NCBI GenBank assembly: GCA_944387755.1 | Contig: CALXGC010000063.1 | Location: 1 to 13,808, forward strand | Origin: an uncultured Oscillospiraceae bacterium | GTDB taxonomy: Bacteria; Bacillota_A; Clostridia; Oscillospirales; Oscillospiraceae | Direction of reading: 5' to 3' | Length of the DNA: 13,808 nucleotides | Shown: positions 6,974 through 13,685 of the stretch, piece after piece | How positions within the stretch are numbered: position 1 is the stretch's first letter | Layout of the letters: each line of letters opens with the position of its first letter | Position numbers and translations under genes: made by a program | The notes under the pieces: generated by a model | Told to the model about the DNA's origin: nothing | Database searches by the model: none | Seen by the model: the letters and a program-made list of their open reading frames with translations, nothing else

Positions 6974-7777
6974 TTACTTGATCTCCTTCCGTCCGAACAA
7001 AACCAGGCCCACAGCGGTGGAGAGGACCGTCCACCCCAGGCCCACCAGCCAGCAGACGCCGGTCTTCGTCCAGTCCAGGTCCCCCAGAGGCAGCTCGTTC
7101 ATGTGATAGATGAGGGTCAGGTGGTAGAGCTGGGTGAAAAAGGGGTTCACATAGGCGCCCAGCTTATCCAAAACAGCGGGCAGCGCCACCAGGATTCCCA
7201 TGTAGCTGAAGGCGGCCATGGTGGAGTTGCCGATGAGGAAGTAGCAGGCCAGGGCGGCGGACATGCCCCCCAGCCACAGGGGGAAGGCCGCCAGGGTGTA
7301 CAGGCCCAGGGTGCGGAAGGCGTTGCCCACGCAGCGGCCCACCCCCACCCCGTACATGGCCTGGGCCTCCTCCGGCGTGGGCAGGCCCAGGAGAATCAGG
7401 CTGCCCAGGGCGTAGACGGCCACCAGAATCAGGTACAGCAGGGCCATCACCAGCAGGGCGGCCGCCCACCGGGACAGGTAGATGCGGCTGCGGCCCACCC
7501 CGTAAGAGACCTCGTTTTTCAGGGTGTTGAACTTGTACTGGTCGGAGAAGACCATGTCCACCCCGATAATCACCAGATAGACGCCCATCACCATGCCGAA
7601 CAGCAGGGCGGACACGGCGAAGGGCATGGTGATGATGGTCTCGCCCCCGGCCTCGGTTTTGATCAGGTACAGGCAGAAGACCATACCCCCGGCGAACAGG
7701 GCGCACAGGAGGGCGCTCACCTGGAAGTAGAGCCGGTGGAACACCTTATAGCACTCGGCGTGAAGAGAGCGGAGCAT
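6974..7777 (-). CDS. ABC-2 type permease subunit 1 (bacitracin/lantibiotic exporter type)
   Basis: 267 aa. The ATG at 7777 follows AGGAGG with a 7-nt spacer and shares one base with the stop of the ATPase gene (TAATG), so coupling is likely. The longer open frame to 8050 is antisense-type extension inside the ATPase and is rejected. Six hydrophobic segments are seen. The first is followed by a loop (LIKTEAGGETIITMP), and the cytoplasmic TLKNEVSYGVGRSRIYLSR (about 86-104) matches the equivalent segment of permease 2. The C-terminus is short and basic (FGRKEIK). The role is as half of the transmembrane channel of a BcrAB/lantibiotic-protection type exporter; family from recognition, substrate unknown. 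The repeat element lies directly after its TAA stop. Confidence 0.87.
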   Translation of the reverse strand: MLRSLHAECYKVFHRLYFQVSALLCALFAGGMVFCLYLIKTEAGGETIITMPFAVSALLFGMVMGVYLVIIGVDMVFSDQYKFNTLKNEVSYGVGRSRIYLSRWAAALLVMALLYLILVAVYALGSLILLGLPTPEEAQAMYGVGVGRCVGNAFRTLGLYTLAAFPLWLGGMSAALACYFLIGNSTMAAFSYMGILVALPAVLDKLGAYVNPFFTQLYHLTLIYHMNELPLGDLDWTKTGVCWLVGLGWTVLSTAVGLVLFGRKEIK

Positions 7778-8721
7778 TAAAATCCCTCCTTTCCCGCAGA
7801 GCCGTCGTGATGGGCTCCAATGAGGGAGAGAAAATAGTCCTCCAGACTGCTGTCCCGCTGCCGGGCGGAGATAAGGCCCACGCCGTTCTCCAGCAGGGTC
7901 CGGTTCACCGTCTGGGGCTGGTCCAGAAAGGCGTACAGCCGCAGCTTTTTCTGGGGCAGCACCTCGAAATCCCGGGTGCCCAGCTGCTCCTCCAGCACCT
8001 GGGCGGCCCGGGCCGGGTCGTCCACCGCAAGCTCCAGACACTCCCGGCACTTCTCCCGCAGGCGCTGGGCGGAGATGGACTCCAGCACCCGGCCCTGTTC
8101 AATGAAGGCGTAGTGGTCCGCCAGGGCGGACAGCTCGGAGAGGATGTGGCTGGAGATGAGAATGGTGGTCTGCCGCTCCCGGTTCAGCCGGAGCAGCAGG
8201 TCCCGGAACTCCACAATTCCCTCCGGGTCCAGGCCGTTGATGGGTTCGTCCAGCAGGAGGAGCTCCGGCTGATTCATCAGAGCCAGGGCCAGGCCCAGGC
8301 GCTGCTTCATCCCCAAGGAAAAGGTCCTGAACTTCTTCTTCCCCGTGTCCGTCAGACGGACCTGCTCCAGGGCCTCGTCCACGCAGTCCCGCCCCGGTAT
8401 GCCCCGCTGAATGCGATAGTACTACAAATTCTGCCGGGCCGTCAAGTAGGGATAGAAGGAGGGAATCTCCACCATCGCGCCGGTGCGGGCCCGGGCCCGG
8501 TTCAGGGCGGCGGGAGAGGAGGCCCCAAAGAGGACAATCTCTCCCCCGGTGGGGTTGGACTGGCCGGAGATGAGGCGGATGAGGGTGGTCTTCCCCGCCC
8601 CGTTGCGGCCCACCAGGCCGAAAATCTGTCCCTTTTCAATGGACAGGCCGGCGTGGTCCAGGGCCAGGGTCCGGCCGTACCGCCGGGTCAGACCCCGCGT
8701 CTGCAATACAAATTCTGACAT
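7777..8721 (-). pseudogene. ABC transporter ATPase (BcrA-like) interrupted by an in-frame amber codon
   Basis: Two open stretches (8721-8422 and 8421-7777) lie in the same frame and together make a normal 314-residue antibiotic-exporter ATPase. Before the break: Walker A GRNGAGKT (38-45) and a Q-loop region of the MVEIPSFYPYLTARQNL type. Codon 100 (8422-8424) is TAG, followed by YYRIQRGIPG, which relatives normally reach through a Glu (ENLEYYR-like), so a single GAG-to-TAG change is likely. After the break: signature SLGMKQR (135-141), Walker B LLLLDEP (D158, E159), D-loop NGLD and H-loop SSH (H192). No frameshift or other damage is seen. The start at 8721 has AAAGGTG upstream. Unless suppressed, the 99-residue product and any restart product each lack half the ATP site. 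A sequencing error cannot be excluded. TAG also ends the kinase gene, so the codon is not reassigned. Confidence 0.85.
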
Positions 8722-8780
8722 ATGAGTTCACCTTTCTGTATTCCCCTCCATGGGGGACTGTGGGTTTCTCTACGGTCCCC

Positions 8781-8811
8781 AGTATAGGGGAGAAAGGTTG
8801 ATTCCACGCAA
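8781..8811 (-). promoter_or_regulatory. Probable promoter of the ABC transporter operon
   Basis: On the minus strand a perfect TATACT -10 box lies at 8781-8786. The best -35 candidate is TTGCGT (8806-8811), with a long 19-nt spacer. A weak, over-spaced -35 is typical of promoters that need an activator. It would give a leader of about 50 nt before the ATPase start. Confidence 0.55.
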
Positions 8812-8835
8812 AGAAAGCTTAAAGAATGTCTAAAG
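8803..8835 (-). promoter_or_regulatory. Possible activator site: three CTTT repeats at 11-nt spacing
   Basis: On the minus strand CTTT recurs exactly every 11 nt (8832-8835, 8821-8824, 8810-8813), ending on the -35 region of the ABC operon promoter. Helical-turn-spaced direct repeats upstream of -35 are how OmpR-family regulators of antibiotic exporters usually bind. It is a short motif in AT-rich DNA, so chance is possible. Confidence 0.35.
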
Positions 8836-8851
8836 TTTTCCGGGTCCCTGC

Positions 8852-8886
8852 AAAAAAACGCCCCCGCTCCGTCCGGGAGCGGGGGC
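8852..8886 (-). terminator. Intrinsic terminator of the glutamate symporter gene
   Basis: An 11-bp stem (8860-8870 with 8876-8886, loop 8871-8875) is followed on the minus strand by G and seven Ts (8852-8858). It lies about 30 nt after the symporter stop. Confidence 0.92.
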
Positions 8887-8915
8887 TTGGGAGAAGAGAG
8901 CGTCCGTTTTTTGGG

Positions 8916-10124
8916 TTATGCTGCCGGCATATAGCCCAGGAACTTGGTCAGAGGCTCCGCAATCACCGAGCAGAAGATGGGGTTGAACACATCCAGCACC
9001 AGCAGGCCGAAGGGCGGATAGACCACCCAGCCAATGCGGGAGAAGCCGTGCTCAGCCATAACGGCCTTCTCGTTGGCCATGGTGTTGGGGCCGTTGCCCA
9101 GGCCCATGCCGATGTGGCCGGCCACGATGACGGCGGCGTCATAGTTGCTGCCGCAGCAGCGGAAGGTGACGATGTAGCAGAAGATGCAGGTGGTGATCAC
9201 CTGGGCGGCGAAGATCACCACGAAGGGACCCACAACGCCCAGAATCTTGGTCACGTCGATGGTCATCATGGTCATGCCCAGGAAGATCTCCAGGCAGATG
9301 TCGCCGAAGGCGTCCAGCTCCTCCGCCCGGACCTCCACGTGGATGGCGTCCAGAACGTTGCGGACGATGATGCCGCCGATCATACAGCCGATGAAGTAGG
9401 GGAACTCAATCATGGGGACCTTACCGGCCAGAATGGCGATGTAGGAGCCCAGGCCGGCGGAGACAATGATGAGGCACACGCTGGTGAGCAGGTTCTTGTT
9501 GTTCAGCGCAAAGACCTCTTCCTTTTCGGTCTCCGCACGGTCCTCGCCGTGGAGGTTGTGGCGCTTAATCAGCATACGGGCCACGGGGCCGCCGGTGAGG
9601 CTGGCGAACACCATGCCGAAGGTGGCGCACATAATGGCCAGCACTGTGGCGTTCTCAGCGCCCAGGGCCTCGTAGGTGGGGGCGATGGCGCCGGAGGTGC
9701 CCACGCCGCCCATCAGGGACAGGGAGCCCAGGCCCAGGCCCTGGAGGGGGTGCATTCCGAAGCCCATGGCCAGCACCACACCCAGCACGTCCTGCCACAG
9801 AATCAGGCCGATGGTGGCAATGGCAATGCCGATACACACCTTACCGCCGGACTTAATCAGCTTCCAGGAGGCGGTCAGGCCCACGCCGGTGAAGAAGATG
9901 TCCATGAACCACTCCTTCAGCACGGCCACGTCGAAGTTGACCTGCAGAATGTTTCCCGCCCGGAGAATACCCAGCACAATGCTGACCGCCAGGCCGGCGA
10001 CCACAACGCCGGGCACGCAGTAGGTCTGGAAGAACTTGACCCGCTTTACCACGGCCCGTCCCACCAGAGCCACCAGCGCCGCGATGGCCGCGCTTTGCAT
10101 GACGTCGAAGGAAATCTCCAACAT
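8916..10124 (-). CDS. gltS: Sodium/glutamate symporter, GltS family
   Basis: 402 aa. The ATG at 10124 (MLEISFDVMQSAAIA) is chosen because GGAAAGGAAG lies upstream at a workable distance; the ATG at 10160 would place that site inside the gene. The length matches the usual 400 or so residues of GltS. Hydrophobic segments run throughout, in two halves of inverted topology. Each half carries a Gly-rich re-entrant loop: LMGGVGTSGAIAP (137-149) and HIGMGLGNGPNTMANEKAV (337-355), corresponding to the substrate/sodium loops of the family. Cytoplasmic charged residues (about 187-204) link the halves. It imports glutamate with sodium at the inner membrane; substrate specificity is by family. It has its own promoter and terminator and lies downstream of a CitA/CitB-type pair that may control it. 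Stop TAA. Confidence 0.92.
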   Translation of the reverse strand: MLEISFDVMQSAAIAALVALVGRAVVKRVKFFQTYCVPGVVVAGLAVSIVLGILRAGNILQVNFDVAVLKEWFMDIFFTGVGLTASWKLIKSGGKVCIGIAIATIGLILWQDVLGVVLAMGFGMHPLQGLGLGSLSLMGGVGTSGAIAPTYEALGAENATVLAIMCATFGMVFASLTGGPVARMLIKRHNLHGEDRAETEKEEVFALNNKNLLTSVCLIIVSAGLGSYIAILAGKVPMIEFPYFIGCMIGGIIVRNVLDAIHVEVRAEELDAFGDICLEIFLGMTMMTIDVTKILGVVGPFVVIFAAQVITTCIFCYIVTFRCCGSNYDAAVIVAGHIGMGLGNGPNTMANEKAVMAEHGFSRIGWVVYPPFGLLVLDVFNPIFCSVIAEPLTKFLGYMPAA

Positions 10125-10285
10125 ACAACAAACACTTCCTTTCCGCCGGTCCGTCTGCACACGGCCGGCGAATCAAAAAATAAAGGATTGAGGCCCGGTC
10201 CTGGACTGTAGGCGGCGCTGCGCGCCGCGGCGTCTCTTTCTCCTCTGATTCTCCCTCACTGCGGGTCCAAACCGCTCCTCTTTCG
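10125..10285 (-). promoter_or_regulatory. Long (about 160-nt) leader of gltS with a GC hairpin
   Basis: From the predicted start near 10285 to the ATG at 10124 the leader is unusually long. It contains a 7-bp perfect stem GCGGCGC/GCGCCGC (10212-10218 with 10222-10228), not followed by a T-run. I do not recognise a riboswitch. It may only add stability or structure. Confidence 0.3.
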
Positions 10286-10291
10286 TGGGCA

Positions 10292-10320
10292 AGTATACTC
10301 AGATTCCGGAGGCAAGTCAA
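10292..10320 (-). promoter_or_regulatory. Near-consensus sigma-A promoter of gltS
   Basis: On the minus strand TTGACT (10315-10320), a 17-nt spacer, and TATACT (10292-10297). This is the best housekeeping promoter in the window and points at gltS. Confidence 0.85.
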
Positions 10321-10434
10321 TTTTTGTAATTAAATAAAACGAATAAAAATCCTGTTAAGCCATTAAGAAACTGCAAATTCCGGCATTTTTCGTCACAAAA
10401 ATTCTTCTTTTTGAAAAAAAGCAAAAAGCGGCGT
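10321..10434. promoter_or_regulatory. AT-rich segment upstream of the gltS promoter, possible regulator site
   Basis: A 114-bp stretch far richer in A/T than its surroundings lies just upstream of the gltS -35 box and before the regulator gene's terminator. It holds a direct repeat AATAAAA (10333-10339, 10342-10348; 9-nt period) and TTAAG twice at 8-nt spacing (10355-10359, 10363-10367). CitB/DcuR-type regulators are known to prefer AT-rich sites, so this is a plausible target of the adjacent response regulator. No gene is seen in it. Confidence 0.4.
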
Positions 10435-10464
10435 AAAAAAAGCCGTCCGGCGGGCCGGACGGCT
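10435..10464 (-). terminator. Intrinsic terminator of the two-component operon
   Basis: A 10-bp perfect stem AGCCGTCCGG/CCGGACGGCT (10441-10450 with 10455-10464, 4-nt loop) is followed on the minus strand by a T-run (10435-10441). It lies 15 nt after the regulator stop and separates the pair from gltS. Confidence 0.92.
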
Positions 10465-10478
10465 TTCGTAACTTTCGT

Positions 10479-11189
10479 TCACCGCGGCGTTCCCTCTCCC
10501 CGGCCGGTGCAGCGGTAGCGGATGGACGGACGCCCGCCGGTCTGATAGTCGATGGAGCTGGTAAGCTCGCCGGTCTCCACCATATAGTTCACATACCGGC
10601 GGATGGTAATGCGGGACAGGCGGACCTGCTCGGCAATCTCCTCGCTGGTGAGGGCCTGGCCCTGGGTGGAGGCCAGAAAAGCCCGCACCCGCGTCAGGGT
10701 GGCGGCGTTGAGGCCCTTGCTCATCTGGACGCCCCCCGCCTCCGGCCGCTCCTGGCGGCGCATCAGCTGGTCGATGGCCTGCTGGTCCAGGCTGCCCTCC
10801 CCTTCGGCGGAGAGCAGCTCCCGCATCTGGAGGAACTTCTCCATGGCCTGCCGGAACCGGGCGAAGACGAAGGGCTTCACCAGATAGTCCAGCACCCCCC
10901 TGGACAGCAGGCCCTGGACAATCTCCCGGTCGTTGGCCGACGTCACCATAATAATAGAGGGGTACTGCCCCATGGCGTGGAGCCGGTCCACAAATTCCAG
11001 CCCGTCCATGGCGGGGGTGTAGTAATCCAAAATAATCAGATCCGGCCGTTGGGTCTCCAGGACCTTCAGGGCCTCTCCCCCGCTTTTCAGCACATGGGAC
11101 GCCTGAAAGCGGGGGTCGCTCTCCACATACTGCCGGTCGATGGCGGCCACCATGGGGTCGTCCTCAATAATCATCACCTGAAAGGCCAT
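10479..11189 (-). CDS. Response regulator, CitB/DcuR type
   Basis: 236 aa. The ATG at 11189 is preferred over the in-frame GTG at 11195 because GGAGAGGAGG lies 7 nt before the ATG and only 1 nt before the GTG. The receiver domain (about 1-118) has the acidic pocket E9-D10-D11, phospho-acceptor D55 in LIILDYYTPAMDG, T83 and K105. A linker follows, then a C-terminal helix-turn-helix, TSEEIAEQVRLSRITIRRYV (181-200), ending in YQTGGRPSIRYR, the arrangement of CitB/DcuR/MalR regulators. It is expected to be phosphorylated by the kinase encoded just upstream and to activate transport or catabolism genes for a carboxylate or amino acid. The nearest candidate target is gltS. The ATG lies 2 nt after the kinase stop, so the two are co-expressed. 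Confidence 0.92.
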   Translation of the reverse strand: MAFQVMIIEDDPMVAAIDRQYVESDPRFQASHVLKSGGEALKVLETQRPDLIILDYYTPAMDGLEFVDRLHAMGQYPSIIMVTSANDREIVQGLLSRGVLDYLVKPFVFARFRQAMEKFLQMRELLSAEGEGSLDQQAIDQLMRRQERPEAGGVQMSKGLNAATLTRVRAFLASTQGQALTSEEIAEQVRLSRITIRRYVNYMVETGELTSSIDYQTGGRPSIRYRCTGRGEGTPR

Positions 11190-11191
11190 GC

Positions 11192-12817
11192 TCACGCCTC
11201 CTCTCCTTTGGAATTGGAATCGGACCGCTTGGTGAAGGTAAGGGTAAAACAGGTCCCCGCCTCCGCCTCGGTCATCACGTCAATGGTCCCCTGCCAGCGG
11301 TCCACCAGCTGGCGGATGAGACACAGGCCCAGTCCCCGTCCCTCCCCCTTGGAGGAGACCCCCTTCTCGAAAATATGGGGCTGGAGCTCCGGCGGAATGC
11401 CGCCGCCGGTGTCCTCGCAGACAATCACGTTGCAGTCCGGCCGGCAGTAGAGAGCCAGGCGGATCTCCCGCACCTCGTGCTCCCCCCGTGAGAGCTCCTC
11501 CACGGCGTTCTCCAGCAGGTTGCCCACAATGGCGGCGCAGTCCTCCTCCGGCAGCAGCAGGTCCTCCTGGCGGCAGAAGCTGTCCGGCGCCACCGTCAGC
11601 CGGATGCCCAGCTCCGCGGCGTGCATCATTTTGCCAATCACCAGGGCGCACAGGCGGGAGACCCGGATACAGTCCGCCGTGGCCCGGATGGACTGGCTGG
11701 ACACCAGGCTGGTGTTGATGATAAACGAGGCGGCCTTCTCCGTCTCCCCCGTCTGGAGGTAGCCCAGAATGACGTGGAGCTTGTTCATAAACTCGTGGTT
11801 GAAAAAGCGCAGGGTGTCCAGCATGTACTGGGCGCCGGAGAGCTCGTCGGACAGTTTCTGCAGCTCGGTCTTGTCGTGAAAGACGCTGAGCACGCCGCTG
11901 TATCCCGGCTGGCCGGGGATGGGGACCTCGCTCACCAGCACCTGGCGGTTGCCGATGACGCAGGAGCGGTTGTGCACCGCCTGGCCGGTGCGGGCCGCCT
12001 GGACGCAGGCGCTCTCCTGAAAGACCTGGCTGAGCTTCCGGCCCCTGAGGGTCTTGGCCCCGGCCTGGAGCAGGCGGCAGGCCGCCTGGTTGGCGAAGAC
12101 CACCCTGCCCTTGGGGTCGGTGGCGACCAGGCCGTCCTCCACCGCGTTGAGCACATCCTCCTGCTGAAGATAGAGCTCCAGCAGCTCCGTGGGGTGGTAG
12201 CCCAGCAGGGAGCTGCGCAGCAGCGCCACCAGCCCCCTGGACAGTCCCAGGGCCACCAGCAGAATTCCCACCAGCAGAAACAGCGCGTACGTCACCTGGC
12301 TTTGAATATGGGCGGAGATCTCCGCCGTAAATACCGACGTCATCACAAAGCCCAAAATGGTCCCGTCGGCGTCCTCCACCCCGTGGAAGGCCCGGCGCTG
12401 AGTGCCGTAGGTGCCGTAGCCGGTGGTGATATAGGGTGCGCTCCCCCGGAGGGCGGCCTCCTGGTCCCCCTCCACAAAGGAGTCGCCCCCCTCCTGGCGG
12501 CTGGTGTGGTAGAAGCGCAGGCTGTTGGCGTCGCAGACCACAATGACCTGCAAATCCGTTAAACTCTCCGTCAGGGCGTCCAGCTGGGCGGCCACGTCGG
12601 GGTCGGGATAGCCCTGCCGGAGCATCTCCTTTACCGGCTCCAGAGAGGCGATGTAGGCGGCGGTGCTCCGGATCAGCGCGTCGGTGGACTGAAGCTGGCG
12701 GTTGATGTCCCGCGTCAGGCTGATGCCCATGGTCAGCAGCAGCAGCACGGCGGCGAAGCCCGCAAAACTGACAAAGAGCTGCCTCTCCAGAGAGAAGCGG
12801 AGAAATCTGCGAAACAT
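11192..12817 (-). CDS. Sensor histidine kinase, CitA/DcuS type
   Basis: 541 aa. The ATG at 12817 has GGAGGT with a 5-nt spacer. Order: membrane segment (about 14-34), an extracytoplasmic ligand domain of about 140 residues (35-173, with LRFYHTS near 100, like the PAS/Cache sensors of CitA and DcuS), a second membrane segment (about 175-195), a cytoplasmic PAS domain (about 216-315, VEDGLVATDPKGRVVFANQA), and the DcuS-type transmitter FFNHEFMNKLHVILGYLQ with H341. The ATPase domain has N-box GNLLENAVEEL (N433, N437), G1 EDTGGGIP (468-475) and G2 GRGLGL (493-498). Known relatives sense citrate, C4-dicarboxylates or malate outside the cell. The ligand here is unknown; glutamate is a guess from the neighbouring symporter. 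It sits 37 nt after rimM with no clear promoter in the gap, so it may be read partly from the ribosomal cluster. Confidence 0.92.
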   Translation of the reverse strand: MFRRFLRFSLERQLFVSFAGFAAVLLLLTMGISLTRDINRQLQSTDALIRSTAAYIASLEPVKEMLRQGYPDPDVAAQLDALTESLTDLQVIVVCDANSLRFYHTSRQEGGDSFVEGDQEAALRGSAPYITTGYGTYGTQRRAFHGVEDADGTILGFVMTSVFTAEISAHIQSQVTYALFLLVGILLVALGLSRGLVALLRSSLLGYHPTELLELYLQQEDVLNAVEDGLVATDPKGRVVFANQAACRLLQAGAKTLRGRKLSQVFQESACVQAARTGQAVHNRSCVIGNRQVLVSEVPIPGQPGYSGVLSVFHDKTELQKLSDELSGAQYMLDTLRFFNHEFMNKLHVILGYLQTGETEKAASFIINTSLVSSQSIRATADCIRVSRLCALVIGKMMHAAELGIRLTVAPDSFCRQEDLLLPEEDCAAIVGNLLENAVEELSRGEHEVREIRLALYCRPDCNVIVCEDTGGGIPPELQPHIFEKGVSSKGEGRGLGLCLIRQLVDRWQGTIDVMTEAEAGTCFTLTFTKRSDSNSKGEEA

Positions 12818-12846
12818 GGCGCACCTCCAGCCAAAACAGCGCAGGC

Positions 12847-12867
12847 GGAGGGGCTCAGAGCCCCTCC
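12847..12867 (-). other. Strong hairpin covering the rimM stop codon
   Basis: A perfect 9-bp stem (12847-12855 with 12859-12867, 3-nt loop) overlaps the rimM TGA (12855-12857). On the minus strand it is followed by a T-poor sequence with only TTTT some 10 nt on, so it is a weak terminator at best. It may instead be a processing or stability structure that lowers read-through into the kinase gene. Confidence 0.5.
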
Positions 12868-13352
12868 ACCCGGTTAATCAGCATATAATTTTCGTCCACG
12901 TTGACCTGGACGACAAATTCCTTCACGGCGGGAATCATCCACTCCCGCGCGCCGCCCCGGACCACATACACGTTGTTGGCGGGCAGGGTGAGCACGTCGG
13001 CGATGCTGCCCAGCACCTCGCCGTTTTTGGCGTCCCGCACCTCCATGCCCATCAGGTCGGCCAGGAAGAAGCTGCCCTCCGGCAGCTGCGCGTCCTTCCG
13101 GTCGATATACAAAATGGCGTTGCGCATGGCCAGGGCGCTGTTGACGTCGGTGAGGTCCTTAAACTTGACGATCACCATGTTTTTGTGGACTCTGGCCCGC
13201 TCCACCTGGATGGGCCAGCGGGTCTCGTCCACATAGAGGGTCTTGAACCGGCACAGAAACTCCGGGGAGTCCGCCCAGGGCTGGACCCGCACCTCGCCCA
13301 TCAGGCCGTGGACGCCGGTGACTTTTCCCACTTCCAGATACTGCTGCTTCAC
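12855..13352 (-). CDS. rimM: 16S rRNA processing protein RimM
   Basis: 165 aa from the GTG at 13352, which has AGGAAGG 5 nt upstream and gives the family's usual N-terminus (KQQYLEVGKVTGVHGLMGEV). The open frame continues to 13448 but that extension crosses a terminator-like hairpin and has no homology-like content. The N-terminal RimM barrel spans about 6-83. The PRC-barrel-like half starts at LPEGSFFLADLMGMEV and includes NNVYVV and MIPAVKEFV. RimM binds S19 and helps mature the 30S head. Its place after rpsP and khpA is the usual Firmicutes order. The next gene is not trmD but a sensor kinase. Confidence 0.95.
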   Translation of the reverse strand: MKQQYLEVGKVTGVHGLMGEVRVQPWADSPEFLCRFKTLYVDETRWPIQVERARVHKNMVIVKFKDLTDVNSALAMRNAILYIDRKDAQLPEGSFFLADLMGMEVRDAKNGEVLGSIADVLTLPANNVYVVRGGAREWMIPAVKEFVVQVNVDENYMLINRVEGL

Positions 13353-13383
13353 AGCAACCTTCCTTTCCTCATCGATGGGGTAC

Positions 13384-13420
13384 AAAAAATCTCCTGCGGC
13401 GCACAGGCGCGGGCAGGAGA
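13384..13420 (-). terminator. Terminator-like hairpin between khpA and rimM
   Basis: On the minus strand TCTCCTGC (13413-13420) pairs with GCAGGAGA (13390-13397). A further GCGC/GCGC pairing occurs inside the loop, and TTTTTT follows at 13384-13389. It has all the marks of an intrinsic terminator but lies inside the ribosomal cluster, just upstream of rimM, so it probably acts as a partial terminator that lowers rimM expression relative to rpsP. Confidence 0.75.
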
Positions 13421-13437
13421 CTCTTGTGAAAGGGGGC

Positions 13438-13668
13438 TCAATCGACAATTTCCACGGAAACCCGCCTGCCGGACCGCTGGGCCGCGGACCGGATCAGGGT
13501 GCGGATCTCTTTGGCAATGCGGCCCTGGCGGCCGATCACCTTGCCGGTGTCCTCCGGGGCGACGCGCAGTTCCAAAACCGTCTCGCCGTCGGCCTGGACC
13601 TCCGTCACGGAGACCTGCTCCGGGTGGTCCACCAGGTTCCGGGCCACATAGGTCAGAAGCTCTTTCAT
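13438..13668 (-). CDS. khpA: KH-domain RNA-binding protein KhpA
   Basis: 76 aa, the usual length for this single-KH protein. The ATG at 13668 has GGAGGT 8 nt upstream. The KH signature G-x-x-G is GRQG (46-49) in DTGKVIGRQGRIAKEIRTLI, and the protein ends in the expected VSVEIVD strand. KhpA binds RNA, often together with KhpB/Jag, and affects small-RNA use and cell-division control in Firmicutes. It lies 17 nt after rpsP and is surely co-transcribed with it. A terminator-like hairpin follows its stop. Confidence 0.95.
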   Translation of the reverse strand: MKELLTYVARNLVDHPEQVSVTEVQADGETVLELRVAPEDTGKVIGRQGRIAKEIRTLIRSAAQRSGRRVSVEIVD

Positions 13669-13685
13669 TGTGCAGACCTCCAGCC

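Noticed and set aside
6974..8050. 358-aa version of permease 1 starting at 8050
   Set aside because: The extra N-terminal residues are out-of-frame reading of the ATPase gene; the ATG at 7777 has a strong AGGAGG site.
7777..8382. The 201-aa downstream half of the ATPase as an independent gene
   Set aside because: It begins at a GTG with no ribosome site, lacks Walker A, and is in frame with the upstream half; it is the rest of one broken gene.
8422..8424. TAG read as pyrrolysine or a reassigned codon
   Set aside because: The kinase in the same operon ends with TAG before a terminator, other genes show no internal TAG, and the position is not a site where a special residue is known in ABC ATPases.
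8826..10211. 461-aa open frame on the plus strand, very rich in His/Gly/Ala
   Set aside because: Antisense shadow of gltS; the composition is what the reverse strand of a membrane protein gene gives, and it runs through gltS's terminator.
11193..11195. GTG at 11195 as the response regulator start
   Set aside because: It lies 1 nt after the GGAGAGGAGG site, too close; the ATG at 11189 is correctly spaced.
12855..13448. 197-aa version of RimM starting at 13448
   Set aside because: The extension crosses the terminator-like hairpin; the GTG at 13352 with AGGAAGG gives the normal RimM N-terminus and length.
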